A stretch of 64,000 nucleotides of DNA, taken from NCBI RefSeq assembly GCF_018736145.1, contig NZ_CP059997.1:1797501-1861500 (forward strand), read 5' to 3'. The notes under the pieces were generated by a model. The model was not told the origin of the DNA, ran no database searches, and worked only from the letters and a program-made list of their open reading frames with translations. The DNA comes from Amycolatopsis sp. CA-230715. Its GTDB lineage: Bacteria; Actinomycetota; Actinomycetes; Mycobacteriales; Pseudonocardiaceae. Positions 12,779 through 21,241 of the stretch are shown here, piece by piece. The position numbers were made by a program, and so were the translations under genes. Position 1 is the stretch's first letter. Each line of letters begins with the position of its first letter.

Positions 12779-13687
12779 CTACCTCCCCGCACCGAGCGTG
12801 AGACCGGTGATGATCCGGCGGGCGAGCACGATGTAGAGCACCAGCATCGGCAGCACCACGATCGTGACGCCCGCGATGAGCCCGCCGTACTCCGACTGGT
12901 AGCTCGCCGCGCCGTAGAACGTGAACAGCGCGCGGGCGAGCGTGAACTTCGCGTTGTCCTGGAGGAACACGATCGACAGCAGGGTCTCGTTCCACAGCCC
13001 GATCGCGTTGAGCGTCAGCGCGGTGATCAGCCCGCCGCGTGCGAGCGGCAGCATGATCGAGGCGAAGGTCCGGAACGGCGACGCGCCGTCGATCGCGGCC
13101 GCCTCCTCCATCTCGTCCGGCAGCGAGCGGAAGAACCCGGTCAGCAGGAACACCGTGAACGGCAATGAAAGCGCCACGTACACCAGGAAAAGACCGATCA
13201 GGCTGTTGGTCAGGTTCAGCTTCGCCATCCCGACGAACAGCGGGATGATGACCGTCTGGAACGGCACGCCCATGCCGATCGCGAAGAAGTTCGTCATCGG
13301 GCCTGACCCGCGCACGCCGAGCCTGGTCAGCGCGTACGCCGCGGGCGCCGCGATCGCCACCGTCACGATCGCGGACGCGCCGACGAGCAGCACGGTGGTG
13401 ACGAAGGCTTCGCCGAACCCGGCCTGGCTCCACGCGTAGACGAAGTTCCGGAACGGCTTGCCGAGCACGAACCACTGGCGCGGCAGCTGGAACGGCTGCG
13501 TGAAGATCTCCACCGGGGTCTTGAACGAGGCCGCGATCAGCCAGTACAGCACGAACACGTTGAACGCGGTGAACACCCACACGATCACCTTGCCGAGCAC
13601 GCGCAGCGGGCTGACTCCCCTTGCCGCAGGTGGCGGTTTCGGTTTCCTCGGCGCCTTTCGCGGCACTGCGGTGTCTACTGTAGACAT
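12779..13687 (-). CDS. Sugar ABC transporter permease, MalG-type
   Basis: A 302-aa inner-membrane permease with six predicted membrane segments after a Pro/Lys-rich cytoplasmic N-terminus. The EAA loop that contacts the ATPase reads EEAAAIDGASPFRTFASIMLP. The ATG is preceded by AAGGAC. It lies 10 bp after the companion permease and 7 bp before the ATPase gene. It forms the heterodimeric channel with the MalF-type partner. Confidence 0.95.
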   Translation of the reverse strand: MSTVDTAVPRKAPRKPKPPPAARGVSPLRVLGKVIVWVFTAFNVFVLYWLIAASFKTPVEIFTQPFQLPRQWFVLGKPFRNFVYAWSQAGFGEAFVTTVLLVGASAIVTVAIAAPAAYALTRLGVRGSGPMTNFFAIGMGVPFQTVIIPLFVGMAKLNLTNSLIGLFLVYVALSLPFTVFLLTGFFRSLPDEMEEAAAIDGASPFRTFASIMLPLARGGLITALTLNAIGLWNETLLSIVFLQDNAKFTLARALFTFYGAASYQSEYGGLIAGVTIVVLPMLVLYIVLARRIITGLTLGAGR

Positions 13688-13697
13688 TTGTGTCCTT

Positions 13698-14648
13698 TTA
13701 GAACTTGATCGCGTCGCGCCGCATGAGGCGGCGCAGCAGCACGACGAACACCGACACCAGCACGATCATCATCACCGCGCACGCGCACGCCGCACCGTAG
13801 GCGGGCGTGCCGCGCGTGCCGAAGGACCGGTCGAACACGTAGATCCCGAGCGTCCACGACCGCACCGGCGGCGAGTAGGTGCCCGGCCCGGCGAGCACGA
13901 ACACCATCTCGAAGATCTTCATCGCGTTGATCGTCCACAGCACCCCGGCGACGCCGACCACGTCCCAGGTCAGTGGCAGCGTGATGTTGCGGAACTTCTG
14001 CCACGGCGAAGCGCCCGCGATGTCGGAGTCCTCGTAGAGGTACGGCGGGATCCGGTCCACCGCGGCCATCAGGATCGTGATGTAGAACCCGGAACTGGCC
14101 CACACCAGCGCGCCGATCACCGCGTAGGTCACGTTCTCCGGCTGGAGGAACTTCACCGCGTCGATCCCGACGGACTCCAGCAGGAAGTTCACCAGGCCCT
14201 GCTTCCCCGGCTGGTACTTCAGCACGAAGCCGAGGAACATGCCCAGCGCCACCGGCGCCACGATGTTCGGGAAGAACAGGATCGCCCTGACCAGCTTCCC
14301 GCCCTTCATGTCCCGCAGCACCATGGTGAACAGGAACGCGAGCAGGAACGTGCCCGCGCCGCCGACCACGATGTACAGCAACGTGTTGAAGAACGAGTAG
14401 CGGAACGCCTCGTTCGCGAACATCTCGCGGTATTGGGTGAACCCGTTGAAGCGCGGGGTGTCGCCCGCGCCGGACCAGCTCGAAAAGCTGAGCACGGCGG
14501 TGGCGATCGTCGGGACCACCAGGAACACCACGTAGAGCACGAGCGCCGGGGTGAACAGCGGCCAGAACAGCCGCCGTTTCCCCTTCAGCTGCGCGCCCGC
14601 CCTGCCCCCGGCTGGCCGCGCCGCGCCGGGTACCGCGAGCTGTGCCAC
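13698..14648 (-). CDS. Sugar ABC transporter permease, MalF-type
   Basis: A 316-aa permease with a typical first helix (FTPALVLYVVFLVVPTIATAVL) and further membrane segments. The EAA loop reads YEDSDIAGASPWQKFRNITL. The GTG start overlaps the stop of the binding-protein gene by one base. It partners the MalG-type permease to form the CUT1 channel. Confidence 0.95.
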   Translation of the reverse strand: MAQLAVPGAARPAGGRAGAQLKGKRRLFWPLFTPALVLYVVFLVVPTIATAVLSFSSWSGAGDTPRFNGFTQYREMFANEAFRYSFFNTLLYIVVGGAGTFLLAFLFTMVLRDMKGGKLVRAILFFPNIVAPVALGMFLGFVLKYQPGKQGLVNFLLESVGIDAVKFLQPENVTYAVIGALVWASSGFYITILMAAVDRIPPYLYEDSDIAGASPWQKFRNITLPLTWDVVGVAGVLWTINAMKIFEMVFVLAGPGTYSPPVRSWTLGIYVFDRSFGTRGTPAYGAACACAVMMIVLVSVFVVLLRRLMRRDAIKF

Positions 14649-16069
14649 TAGCCCTGCGCCTTCCAGTACTCGGCGGTCTTCGCCGCGAGCGCGTCGACGA
14701 AGGCGGCCGCGGTGAGCTTGCCCTTGAGCAGGTCGTTGTTGAGCGGGTAGAGCACCGCGTCCACGTACTTGCCGCCGAACATGCCGTCGATACCGTCCTT
14801 GATCAGCATGTGCTCCTTCTTGGTGTCCTCGAGCGTCGCCTTGATCGGCTTCAGGTCGTCGGGCACCGGCAGGTCCGCGCGCGGCGTGAGGTTGTCGCTG
14901 ACCGCGGGGATCCCGGCGAGGATGTCCTTGTTCAGCATGTACGCCATGAACGCCTTCGCCGGTTCCGGGTTCTTCGCCTTGGCCAGCACGGAAAACCCGA
15001 TCGGCAACTGCTCGACGATGTCGTGCGTGGCGCCGTCCGGCATCGGGAACTGGAACGAGCCGTAGTCGATCTTCTTGCCGCCACCCTGCTTTCCGAGGTA
15101 CTCGCGGATCTCGCTCGGGATCCAGCTCCCGTTGAACAGGTACGCGGCGTCACCGTCGGCCCAGCGCTGCTGCACCTGCGGGAACTTCGACGCGTCCCAG
15201 CCGTCGATGAAGTAGCCGCCCTTCGCGAGCCGCTCCACGAACTGCGCGGCCTTGAGGTACCCGGGATCGGACTTCCAGAGCTGGCCGCTGCGGTCGGAAA
15301 CCGCCTTCGCCAGCCCGCCCGGCCCGACGTAGTGCGCGGCGACCTGGGTGAAGTAGTAGGTGTTGTAGTCGTTGATGTCGCCGTCCTGCGCGACCGCGCT
15401 CTTGCCGGCCTGCTTCGCCTTGTCGAACAGCCCGAACAGCTCGTCGATCGTCTTCGGCGGCGCGACCTGCTCGCCGCCCTTCTGGTACCACCACGCGTCG
15501 CTGATCAGCTCGTAGGGCACCAGGAACGGTTTGCCCGCGGCGTCGGCGTTCTGCTCCATGGTGTGCGAAGTAGGCAGCAGCACGTCCTTGACGGTCTTGT
15601 CGCCCTCGCCGACCTTGAGCCCGAACACGTCTTCGACGCTCTGCGTCCCGCCCGGCGCGACCACGGCGGCCTTCATCTGGTTCAGGTCCTGGTCGACGAG
15701 ATCGGGCACGTCGTTGGTGTTGAGCGCGGGGCCCACGTTCTGCGTGAGCAGCTTGCGGCCGAGCCACTGGACGTTGACCTTGACGCCGGTCTTCTGGGTG
15801 AAGCAGTCGATGGCGTGCTTGACGACCTTGCCCTGCGGCTCGTCGGCGGTCCACATCGACCAGTAGGTGAACTCCTTGCCCGCCGGTTTCGTACCGGGCT
15901 CGGGACACGGCGAGGCGAGGTACTGCTCGGCACCCGGCAACGCGTTCTCGCCGGTGGCGCCGCCCTCTCCCCCGGTAGGGCTGCCGCAGGCGGTCAGCGC
16001 GATCGCCGCCGCGCACGTGACCCCCATGGCGACGGGAATCTTGCCGGACCCGACTCGAGCTGCTCTCAT
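14648..16069 (-). CDS. Sugar-binding lipoprotein of ABC importer
   Basis: A 473-aa extracellular solute-binding protein of the CUT1 type. The start ATG at 16069 has AGGTGGTGG just upstream and gives a classic lipoprotein signal: basic N-terminus, hydrophobic stretch and lipobox LTAC with the acylated Cys at residue 28. The mature part shows family features such as the late block LFNGSWIPSEIREYL. It is the first gene of a six-gene operon (binding protein, two permeases, ATPase, DUF5107, DeoR), divergent from a secreted GH109 glycosidase. This suggests capture of the sugar released outside the cell. Confidence 0.93.
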   Translation of the reverse strand: MRAARVGSGKIPVAMGVTCAAAIALTACGSPTGGEGGATGENALPGAEQYLASPCPEPGTKPAGKEFTYWSMWTADEPQGKVVKHAIDCFTQKTGVKVNVQWLGRKLLTQNVGPALNTNDVPDLVDQDLNQMKAAVVAPGGTQSVEDVFGLKVGEGDKTVKDVLLPTSHTMEQNADAAGKPFLVPYELISDAWWYQKGGEQVAPPKTIDELFGLFDKAKQAGKSAVAQDGDINDYNTYYFTQVAAHYVGPGGLAKAVSDRSGQLWKSDPGYLKAAQFVERLAKGGYFIDGWDASKFPQVQQRWADGDAAYLFNGSWIPSEIREYLGKQGGGKKIDYGSFQFPMPDGATHDIVEQLPIGFSVLAKAKNPEPAKAFMAYMLNKDILAGIPAVSDNLTPRADLPVPDDLKPIKATLEDTKKEHMLIKDGIDGMFGGKYVDAVLYPLNNDLLKGKLTAAAFVDALAAKTAEYWKAQG

Positions 16070-16110
16070 GGCCACCACCTGATCGAAGTCAGCGAAATCC
16101 GCGCACTCGC

Positions 16111-16154
16111 TGCGCATTGGTGCGCAGTTTTGTTCGATTTCACGCACTTGTCAA
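16111..16154 (-). promoter_or_regulatory. Promoter of ABC importer operon
   Basis: On the minus strand a consensus -35 TTGACA (16154-16149) is followed after 17 bp by AAAACT (16131-16126), about 60 bp upstream of the lipoprotein ATG. Two TGCGCA palindromes exactly 10 bp apart (16111-16116 and 16121-16126) overlap the end of the -10 and the expected start point, a position suited to a repressor. Confidence 0.5.
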
Positions 16155-16278
16155 CAGTCAGACGAGGGAAAAGCTGCGAAAACGTCATCTTTGATAGGCG
16201 CCGTGCCGACCTGGGGCCGATCCGCCATGCACGGTCCGTGAACGGTACCGCGTGCACTGCGTGAAGTTTGCGCTTTCT

Positions 16279-16311
16279 TGACTGAAGTTAGAGTTAATCC
16301 TTGACTTTCAA
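16279..16311. promoter_or_regulatory. Candidate DeoR operator before GH109 gene
   Basis: TGACTGAA (16279-16286; reverse complement TTCAGTCA) and ACTTTCAA (16304-16311) both recur as adjacent words upstream of the SIS-isomerase operon (22193-22207). ACTTTCA also occurs before the second deoR gene (17793-17799). This shared vocabulary in an otherwise GC-rich genome suggests one regulator for the whole locus. Confidence 0.45.
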
Positions 16312-16364
16312 GCATGTTCGAACGGATGCTCAGGAGCACCGCATCCTTCGTCCTGGGAGGTCCC

Positions 16365-17759
16365 GTGTCCCCTGCACAGCCCTTTTCCCGGCGCTCCGCG
16401 TTGCGCACCGGTGTCGCGGCGGGCGCCGGGCTCGCCGCGACGGCCCATGGCGTGACCAGCGCGGCGGCCGCCCCCGCCGAAAGCGCCGTCGAGACCGCGG
16501 CCGCTCCCGCCGCGCGCGGGAAGACCATGATGGGCGTCCCGTTCGACCGCCACCCGGTGGTGCGCGTCGGCATCATCGGGCTCGGCAACCGGGGTGGCTC
16601 GATGCTGCCGCTCTTCCTCGCGCTGCCGACGGTCAAGGTCACCGCGATCTGCGACGTCAACACCGAGTACGTCGCGAAGGCGTCGGCCGCGATCACCAAG
16701 GCGGGCCAGCCGAAACCGGCCGAGTTCACCGGCGGCGACCACGCCTTCGAACAGCTCCTGCGCCGCGACGACGTCGACTTCGTCTACGTGGCGACGCCGT
16801 GGGAATGGCACACGCCGATGGCGCTCGCCGCGATGCGGGCGGGCAAGCACGTCGGCGTGGAGTGCCCGATCGGCGTCAGCGTCGACGATCTCTGGGCGCT
16901 GGTGGACACCTCGGAGCGGACCAGGAAGCACTGCCTGCAGCTGGAGAACTGCTGCTACGGCCAGAACGAGCTGCGGGTGCTCAGGATGGCCCACGACGGC
17001 CTGTTCGGCGAGCTGCTGCACGGTTCCGGCGCCTACCTGCACGACCTGCGCGAGTTGCTGTTCTCCGACACCTACTACCAGGGCCAGTGGCGGCGCGCGT
17101 GGCACACGAAGGTCAACGGCGACCTGTACCCGACGCACGGGCTGGGCCCGGTCGCCTCCTACATGGACATCAACCGGGGCGACCGGCTCGCGAGGCTCAC
17201 TTCGATGAGCACGCCCGCGCTCGGGCTGGCGGACTACCGCGCGAAGCACGTGCCCGCCGGTGACCCGAAGTGGCGCGAGCGGTACGTGGACGGCGACGTC
17301 ACGATGAGCCTGCTGCAGACCGAACGCGGCCGCGTCATCCACCTCGTGCACGGGGTGTCCAATCCGCACCCGTACTCGCGCCTGAACCACCTCGCCGGCA
17401 CCAACGGCGTCTTCGAGGACTACCCGCCGCGGATCTACCTCGAACCGAAGAACTCGAACGACGAGTGGGGCGATTTCGCGGCCTACGCGGACTACGACCA
17501 CTGGCTCTGGAAGGACGTCGGGCCGGGTCCCGGCGGGCACGGCGGCATGGACTACCTGATGCTGTACCGCCTGGCGCAGACCATGAACCTCGGCCTCGTC
17601 CCCGACATGGACGTCTACGACGCGGCCACCTGGAACGTGCCGTTCGCGCTGAGCTCCGAGTCCGTCCGGCGCGGCGGGGCGCCCGTGGCGTTCCCCGATT
17701 TCACGCGCGGGCGCTGGCGCACACCGCATCCCGGTACCGACTCGCCGAAGCCGTCCTGA
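16365..17759 (+). CDS. Secreted GH109-type glycosidase (Gfo/Idh/MocA fold)
   Basis: A 464-aa protein, probably an NAD-using alpha-N-acetylgalactosaminidase exported folded. The GTG at 16365 is chosen for its GGGAGG site and because it places a twin-arginine signal (FSRRSALRTG) at the N-terminus, followed by an Ala-rich hydrophobic segment. The NAD Rossmann motif is VGIIGLGNRGGSM. Family blocks include ATPWEWHTPM, QLENCCYG, HTKVNGDLYPTHGLGPV and GGHGGMDYLML. The Tat route fits a cofactor-loaded enzyme. It is divergent from the importer operon, consistent with releasing GalNAc outside. Other Gfo/Idh/MocA oxidoreductases are the alternative. Confidence 0.85.
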   Translation: MSPAQPFSRRSALRTGVAAGAGLAATAHGVTSAAAAPAESAVETAAAPAARGKTMMGVPFDRHPVVRVGIIGLGNRGGSMLPLFLALPTVKVTAICDVNTEYVAKASAAITKAGQPKPAEFTGGDHAFEQLLRRDDVDFVYVATPWEWHTPMALAAMRAGKHVGVECPIGVSVDDLWALVDTSERTRKHCLQLENCCYGQNELRVLRMAHDGLFGELLHGSGAYLHDLRELLFSDTYYQGQWRRAWHTKVNGDLYPTHGLGPVASYMDINRGDRLARLTSMSTPALGLADYRAKHVPAGDPKWRERYVDGDVTMSLLQTERGRVIHLVHGVSNPHPYSRLNHLAGTNGVFEDYPPRIYLEPKNSNDEWGDFAAYADYDHWLWKDVGPGPGGHGGMDYLMLYRLAQTMNLGLVPDMDVYDAATWNVPFALSSESVRRGGAPVAFPDFTRGRWRTPHPGTDSPKPS

Positions 17760-17790
17760 CACCGCAACCCCTCTTCCACAGGTTCACGTA

Positions 17791-17800
17791 GTACTTTCAG
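17791..17800. promoter_or_regulatory. ACTTTCA motif before second deoR gene
   Basis: GTACTTTCAG lies about 30 bp upstream of the deoR start, just before the GAGGAGG ribosome-binding site (17815-17821). It shares ACTTTCA with the two other promoters of the locus and may mediate autoregulation. Confidence 0.35.
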
Positions 17801-17830
17801 GGGCGAATCGTCACGAGGAGGCCCCGGAAC

Positions 17831-18616
17831 GTGGATCGGCACGAGCGGTTGGGCGCCCTGCTCGACATGATCGGGCAGCGCGACAAGATCGACGTCGAGC
17901 AGACGGCCGAAGAGCTGGCCGTCTCCCCCGCGACGATCCGGCGCGACCTCGACCACCTCGCGGGGCGCCAACTGCTCACCCGAACGAGGGGCGGCGCGGT
18001 AGCCAGCAACGTCGCCTACGACCTCCCGTTGCGGCACAAGGCAGCCAGGCACGCGCCGGAGAAGCAGCGCATCAGCGCGGCGGCGGCGCGGCTCGTCGAA
18101 CGCGGCATGGTGGTGGGGCTCAACGGCGGCACCACGATCACCGAGGTCGGGCGCGCGGTGGCCACCCGCCCCGATTTCAACGACCGCGGCGACTCCCCCG
18201 CGCTCACCGTGGTGACGAACGCGCTCAACATCGCGAACGAACTCGCGGTGCGGCCCAACATCAAGATCGTGGTGACCGGCGGGGTCGCGCGCCAGCACTC
18301 GTTCGAGCTGACCGGTCCACTCGCGACACTGCTGCTCGACGAGATCACTTTGGACCTCGTGTTCCTCGGCGTCGACGCGTTCGACAGCGAGCGGGGCGCC
18401 TACGCCCACCACGAAGGCGAAGCGAGCATCAACAAGCTGATGGCGGGCAGGGCGCGGCAGGTCGTCGTGGTGGCCGACAGCTCGAAGCTGGGCGGGCAGG
18501 CGTTCGCGCAGATCTGCCCCACGTCCCAAGTGGACATGCTGATCACGGACACCGAAGCCGATTCCGCCATGGTCACCGCGTTCGAAACCGAAGGCGTGAA
18601 GGTGCTGACCGCCTAG
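17831..18616 (+). CDS. DeoR-family repressor (sugar operon), copy 2
   Basis: A 261-aa repressor starting at GTG with a strong GAGGAGG site. Winged helix-turn-helix LAVSPATIRRDLDHLAG is followed by sensor-domain motifs GLNGGTTITEVG, VVTGGVARQHSFELTG and VVVVADSSKLG. It is a close paralogue of the regulator at 9129-9911, so the locus carries two DeoR proteins that may bind the same sites or respond to different sugar phosphates. Its stop overlaps the convergent aldolase stop in the shared tetranucleotide CTAG. Confidence 0.92.
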   Translation: MDRHERLGALLDMIGQRDKIDVEQTAEELAVSPATIRRDLDHLAGRQLLTRTRGGAVASNVAYDLPLRHKAARHAPEKQRISAAAARLVERGMVVGLNGGTTITEVGRAVATRPDFNDRGDSPALTVVTNALNIANELAVRPNIKIVVTGGVARQHSFELTGPLATLLLDEITLDLVFLGVDAFDSERGAYAHHEGEASINKLMAGRARQVVVVADSSKLGGQAFAQICPTSQVDMLITDTEADSAMVTAFETEGVKVLTA

Positions 18617-19428
18617 AACAGGCTCAGCAGGCGGGTTACTTCGTCGCGAACGCGATTCCGCCCGGCGCCGAGGTACTTCCTCGGGTCGACGGCGGTGGGG
18701 TTCTCGTCGAGGAACGCCCGCACCCCCGCGGTGAACTCCTTGTTGAGCTGCGTCGCGATGTTGATCTTCGCCATGCCCGCGCGCACGGCTTCGACGAGAT
18801 CGGCGTCCGCGACACCGGAGGAACCGTGCAGCACCAAGGGAACCGGCACAGCGGCGTGCAGCGCGGCGATCAGCTCGAAGTCCAGCGACGCGTCCCTGGT
18901 GAGCATCGCGTGCGAGGTGCCGACAGCTACCGCGAGCGCGTCCACCCCGGTCGCGGCGACGAATTCGACGGCCTCATCGGGATCCGTGCGCGCGCCGGGG
19001 GCGTGCACGCCGTCCTTGCCGCCGACCTCGCCCAGCTCCGCTTCGACCCAGACCCCGTTCACATGGCACAACTCGGCGATTTCCCTTGTCGCCGCGACGT
19101 TGTCGGCGTAGTCGAGTTTGGACGCGTCGAACATCACCGACGAGAAGCCGAGCGCCACGGCCTCGCGCACCAGCTCGGGCGACTCGGCATGGTCGAGGTG
19201 CACGGCGACGTCCACCTTCGCCGCGCGGGCCGCCGCCAGTGCCGCCGAGCCGATCGGGGCCAGCGCGCCGTGGTACCGCACCGCGTTCTGGCTCAGCTGC
19301 AGGATGACCGGCGCGCCCGCGGCCTCGGCGCCTTCGATGATCGCGGTGACGTGCTCGACGCCGATGGCGTTCAGCGCTCCGCTTCCCCGCCGCGCGGCGA
19401 GGATGTCAGTCGTCGGTACCAGTGGCAT
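18613..19428 (-). CDS. Class II ketose-bisphosphate aldolase
   Basis: A 271-aa zinc aldolase of the GatY/KbaY/FbaA group, most likely splitting tagatose-1,6-bisphosphate into dihydroxyacetone phosphate and glyceraldehyde-3-phosphate. Visible are the catalytic and metal-binding HLDHAES (residues about 78-84), EAELGEVGG and VLHGSSGV. The ATG has a GGAGG site and overlaps the end of the PfkB kinase by 23 bp. It is the last gene of a four-gene catabolic operon. Fructose bisphosphate as substrate cannot be excluded from sequence alone. Confidence 0.9.
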   Translation of the reverse strand: MPLVPTTDILAARRGSGALNAIGVEHVTAIIEGAEAAGAPVILQLSQNAVRYHGALAPIGSAALAAARAAKVDVAVHLDHAESPELVREAVALGFSSVMFDASKLDYADNVAATREIAELCHVNGVWVEAELGEVGGKDGVHAPGARTDPDEAVEFVAATGVDALAVAVGTSHAMLTRDASLDFELIAALHAAVPVPLVLHGSSGVADADLVEAVRAGMAKINIATQLNKEFTAGVRAFLDENPTAVDPRKYLGAGRNRVRDEVTRLLSLF

Positions 19429-20329
19429 GGTCCACCTCCACGGCGTCGTACTCGCGCCGGTAGTGCTCGATGTCGATGTCCCCGGCGAGCGGGCCCAGTA
19501 CGGCCGCCGCCGAGAGCGCGACCGCGCGGCGCAGCACCGCGGGCCAGTCGGGAGCTCCGCCGGCGAGTTCGAGCGCGATCCCCGCCACGGCCGCGTCCCC
19601 CGCGCCCGTCGTGTTCCCGGTCAGCGCCTTGGACGGGCGCGCGAGCCAGCTCCCGCCCTCGGCCACCGCGAGCATGCCGTCGGCGCCGAGCGAAGCGACC
19701 ACGGCTCCCGCGCCCGCGCGGCACAGCTCTTCGGCCGCGCGCAACGGATCCCCGATCCCCGTCACGTCGCGGAGTTCGTCGAGGTTCGGCTTCACCACGG
19801 ACGGATGCGCGGAAAGGCCCGCCGTCAAGGCGGGGCCTGACGTGTCGAGCACGGTGGGCATCCCGGCGTCGCGCAGCAGGTCCGCGTACGCCGAAACCGG
19901 CACGCCGCCGGGAAGGCTGCCGGAGCACACCAGCACCGACGCCGTGCGCGCCGCGGCACCGACCGAGGATACGAACCGCGCCCAGTCCTGTTCGGACAGT
20001 GCGGGACCCGGCTCGCTGATCAGCGTCACCGTCTCGTCCACTGTGGACAGGATCGTGGTGGTGCGTCGCGTTCCGGCGGCCACTTCGGTGAACTCGTGCG
20101 CGATCCCGGCCGCGGCGAGGTCCCGCACCACGGCGGCGCCGTCGTGCCCGCCCGCGATGCCGAGCGCCCGCGTCGGCGCACCGAGCGCGTGCAGCACGCG
20201 TGCCACGTTGACGCCCTTGCCGCCCGCCCTGCGCTCCACAGTGGACGTGCGGTGAGCGGCGTCGGGGACCAGCCGCGGCACGCGGTAGGTCACGTCGAGC
20301 GCCGCGTTCGGCGTCACCGTCACGATCAC
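19406..20329 (-). CDS. PfkB sugar kinase (tagatose-6-P / 1-phosphofructokinase type)
   Basis: A 307-aa kinase of the PfkB (ribokinase) superfamily, LacC/FruK branch. The N-terminal MIVTVTPNAALDVTYRV, the substrate loop AGGKGVNVARVL and the C-terminal anion-hole/catalytic motif NTTGAGDAAVAG are intact. In this context it would phosphorylate tagatose-6-phosphate to the 1,6-bisphosphate. It overlaps the ROK kinase by 4 bp and the aldolase by 23 bp, so translation is coupled. Confidence 0.9.
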   Translation of the reverse strand: MIVTVTPNAALDVTYRVPRLVPDAAHRTSTVERRAGGKGVNVARVLHALGAPTRALGIAGGHDGAAVVRDLAAAGIAHEFTEVAAGTRRTTTILSTVDETVTLISEPGPALSEQDWARFVSSVGAAARTASVLVCSGSLPGGVPVSAYADLLRDAGMPTVLDTSGPALTAGLSAHPSVVKPNLDELRDVTGIGDPLRAAEELCRAGAGAVVASLGADGMLAVAEGGSWLARPSKALTGNTTGAGDAAVAGIALELAGGAPDWPAVLRRAVALSAAAVLGPLAGDIDIEHYRREYDAVEVDHATGTDD

Positions 20330-21225
20330 CGCGCCAGCTCCAGTGCCATCAGCCCCGCGCCGAGGTTTCCCGCTTCGTCACCGAGTTCGGCGACGCGCAG
20401 CTCGGGCATGCGCTGGAAGGTGAGGGTCGAGGAAAGCCGCTCGCGCACCGGGTCGAGCACGAACGGGCCCGCCGCGAACAGCCCGCCGCCGAGCACCACG
20501 ACCTCCGGCGCCAGCAGCGTGACCAGCGTGTGAATGCCCTTCGCGAGGGCTTCGAGGGCTTCCTTCAGCACCACGGCCGCGTCGGCGTCGCCCGCGCGCG
20601 CCGCGTCGACGACCTGCTGGCCGCCCTCGGCGGCCCGTCCGGTGCGGTCGCGGAACCGGCGCGCGATCGCCGACGCCGACGCGATCGCCTCCAGGCACCC
20701 GATCGCGCCGCAGCCGCAGCGCAGCTCGTGCCCGACGTCGATGTGCCCGATCTCGCCCGCCTGGCCGCCAGCCCGGTACGGCCTGCCGTCGAGCAGCAGC
20801 GCGCCCGCGATCCCGGTGCCGACCGGGATCACCACGGCACCGGAAAACCCGCGCGCGGCGCCGAGCCGGAACTCCGCGAGCCCGCCCGCGGTGACGTCGT
20901 GACCGAAGGCGACCGGCACCGGAAGCCGTTGCGCCAGCAGGGCACCGAGGGGAACCTCGCGCCACCCGAGGTTGGCCGAGAACCGCGCGATCCCGGCGTC
21001 CTCGTCCACGATGCCCGGCACGACCACGCCCGCCGCCGCGACCGCCCCCATGCGCTCGGTGAGCCGGGCGATCTGGTCGACGACCAGTTCCGCGGTAGTC
21101 GCGCCGTCGTCGGACCGCGCGGTCGGCTCGCGGAGCCGCTCCACCACGGTCAGGTCCTCGTCGAGCAGGGCCGCCTTGACACTCGTGCCGCCGACGTCGA
21201 ACGCCGCGACCAGCTTGTTCGCCAT
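20326..21225 (-). CDS. ROK-family sugar kinase
   Basis: A 299-aa ROK kinase. ATP-binding AFDVGGTSVKAALLD opens the protein, VPVGTGIAGALL and EIGHIDVGHELRCGCG follow, and the structural zinc motif CGCGAIGCLEA is present at about residue 170. ROK kinases act on glucose, N-acetylglucosamine or related hexoses. Here it probably makes the 6-phosphate of galactosamine or N-acetylgalactosamine after import, taking the place of AgaK. It lies 16 bp after the SIS isomerase gene in the same operon. Confidence 0.9.
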   Translation of the reverse strand: MANKLVAAFDVGGTSVKAALLDEDLTVVERLREPTARSDDGATTAELVVDQIARLTERMGAVAAAGVVVPGIVDEDAGIARFSANLGWREVPLGALLAQRLPVPVAFGHDVTAGGLAEFRLGAARGFSGAVVIPVGTGIAGALLLDGRPYRAGGQAGEIGHIDVGHELRCGCGAIGCLEAIASASAIARRFRDRTGRAAEGGQQVVDAARAGDADAAVVLKEALEALAKGIHTLVTLLAPEVVVLGGGLFAAGPFVLDPVRERLSSTLTFQRMPELRVAELGDEAGNLGAGLMALELAR

Positions 21226-21241
21226 GGCCTCAGTATCGGGT

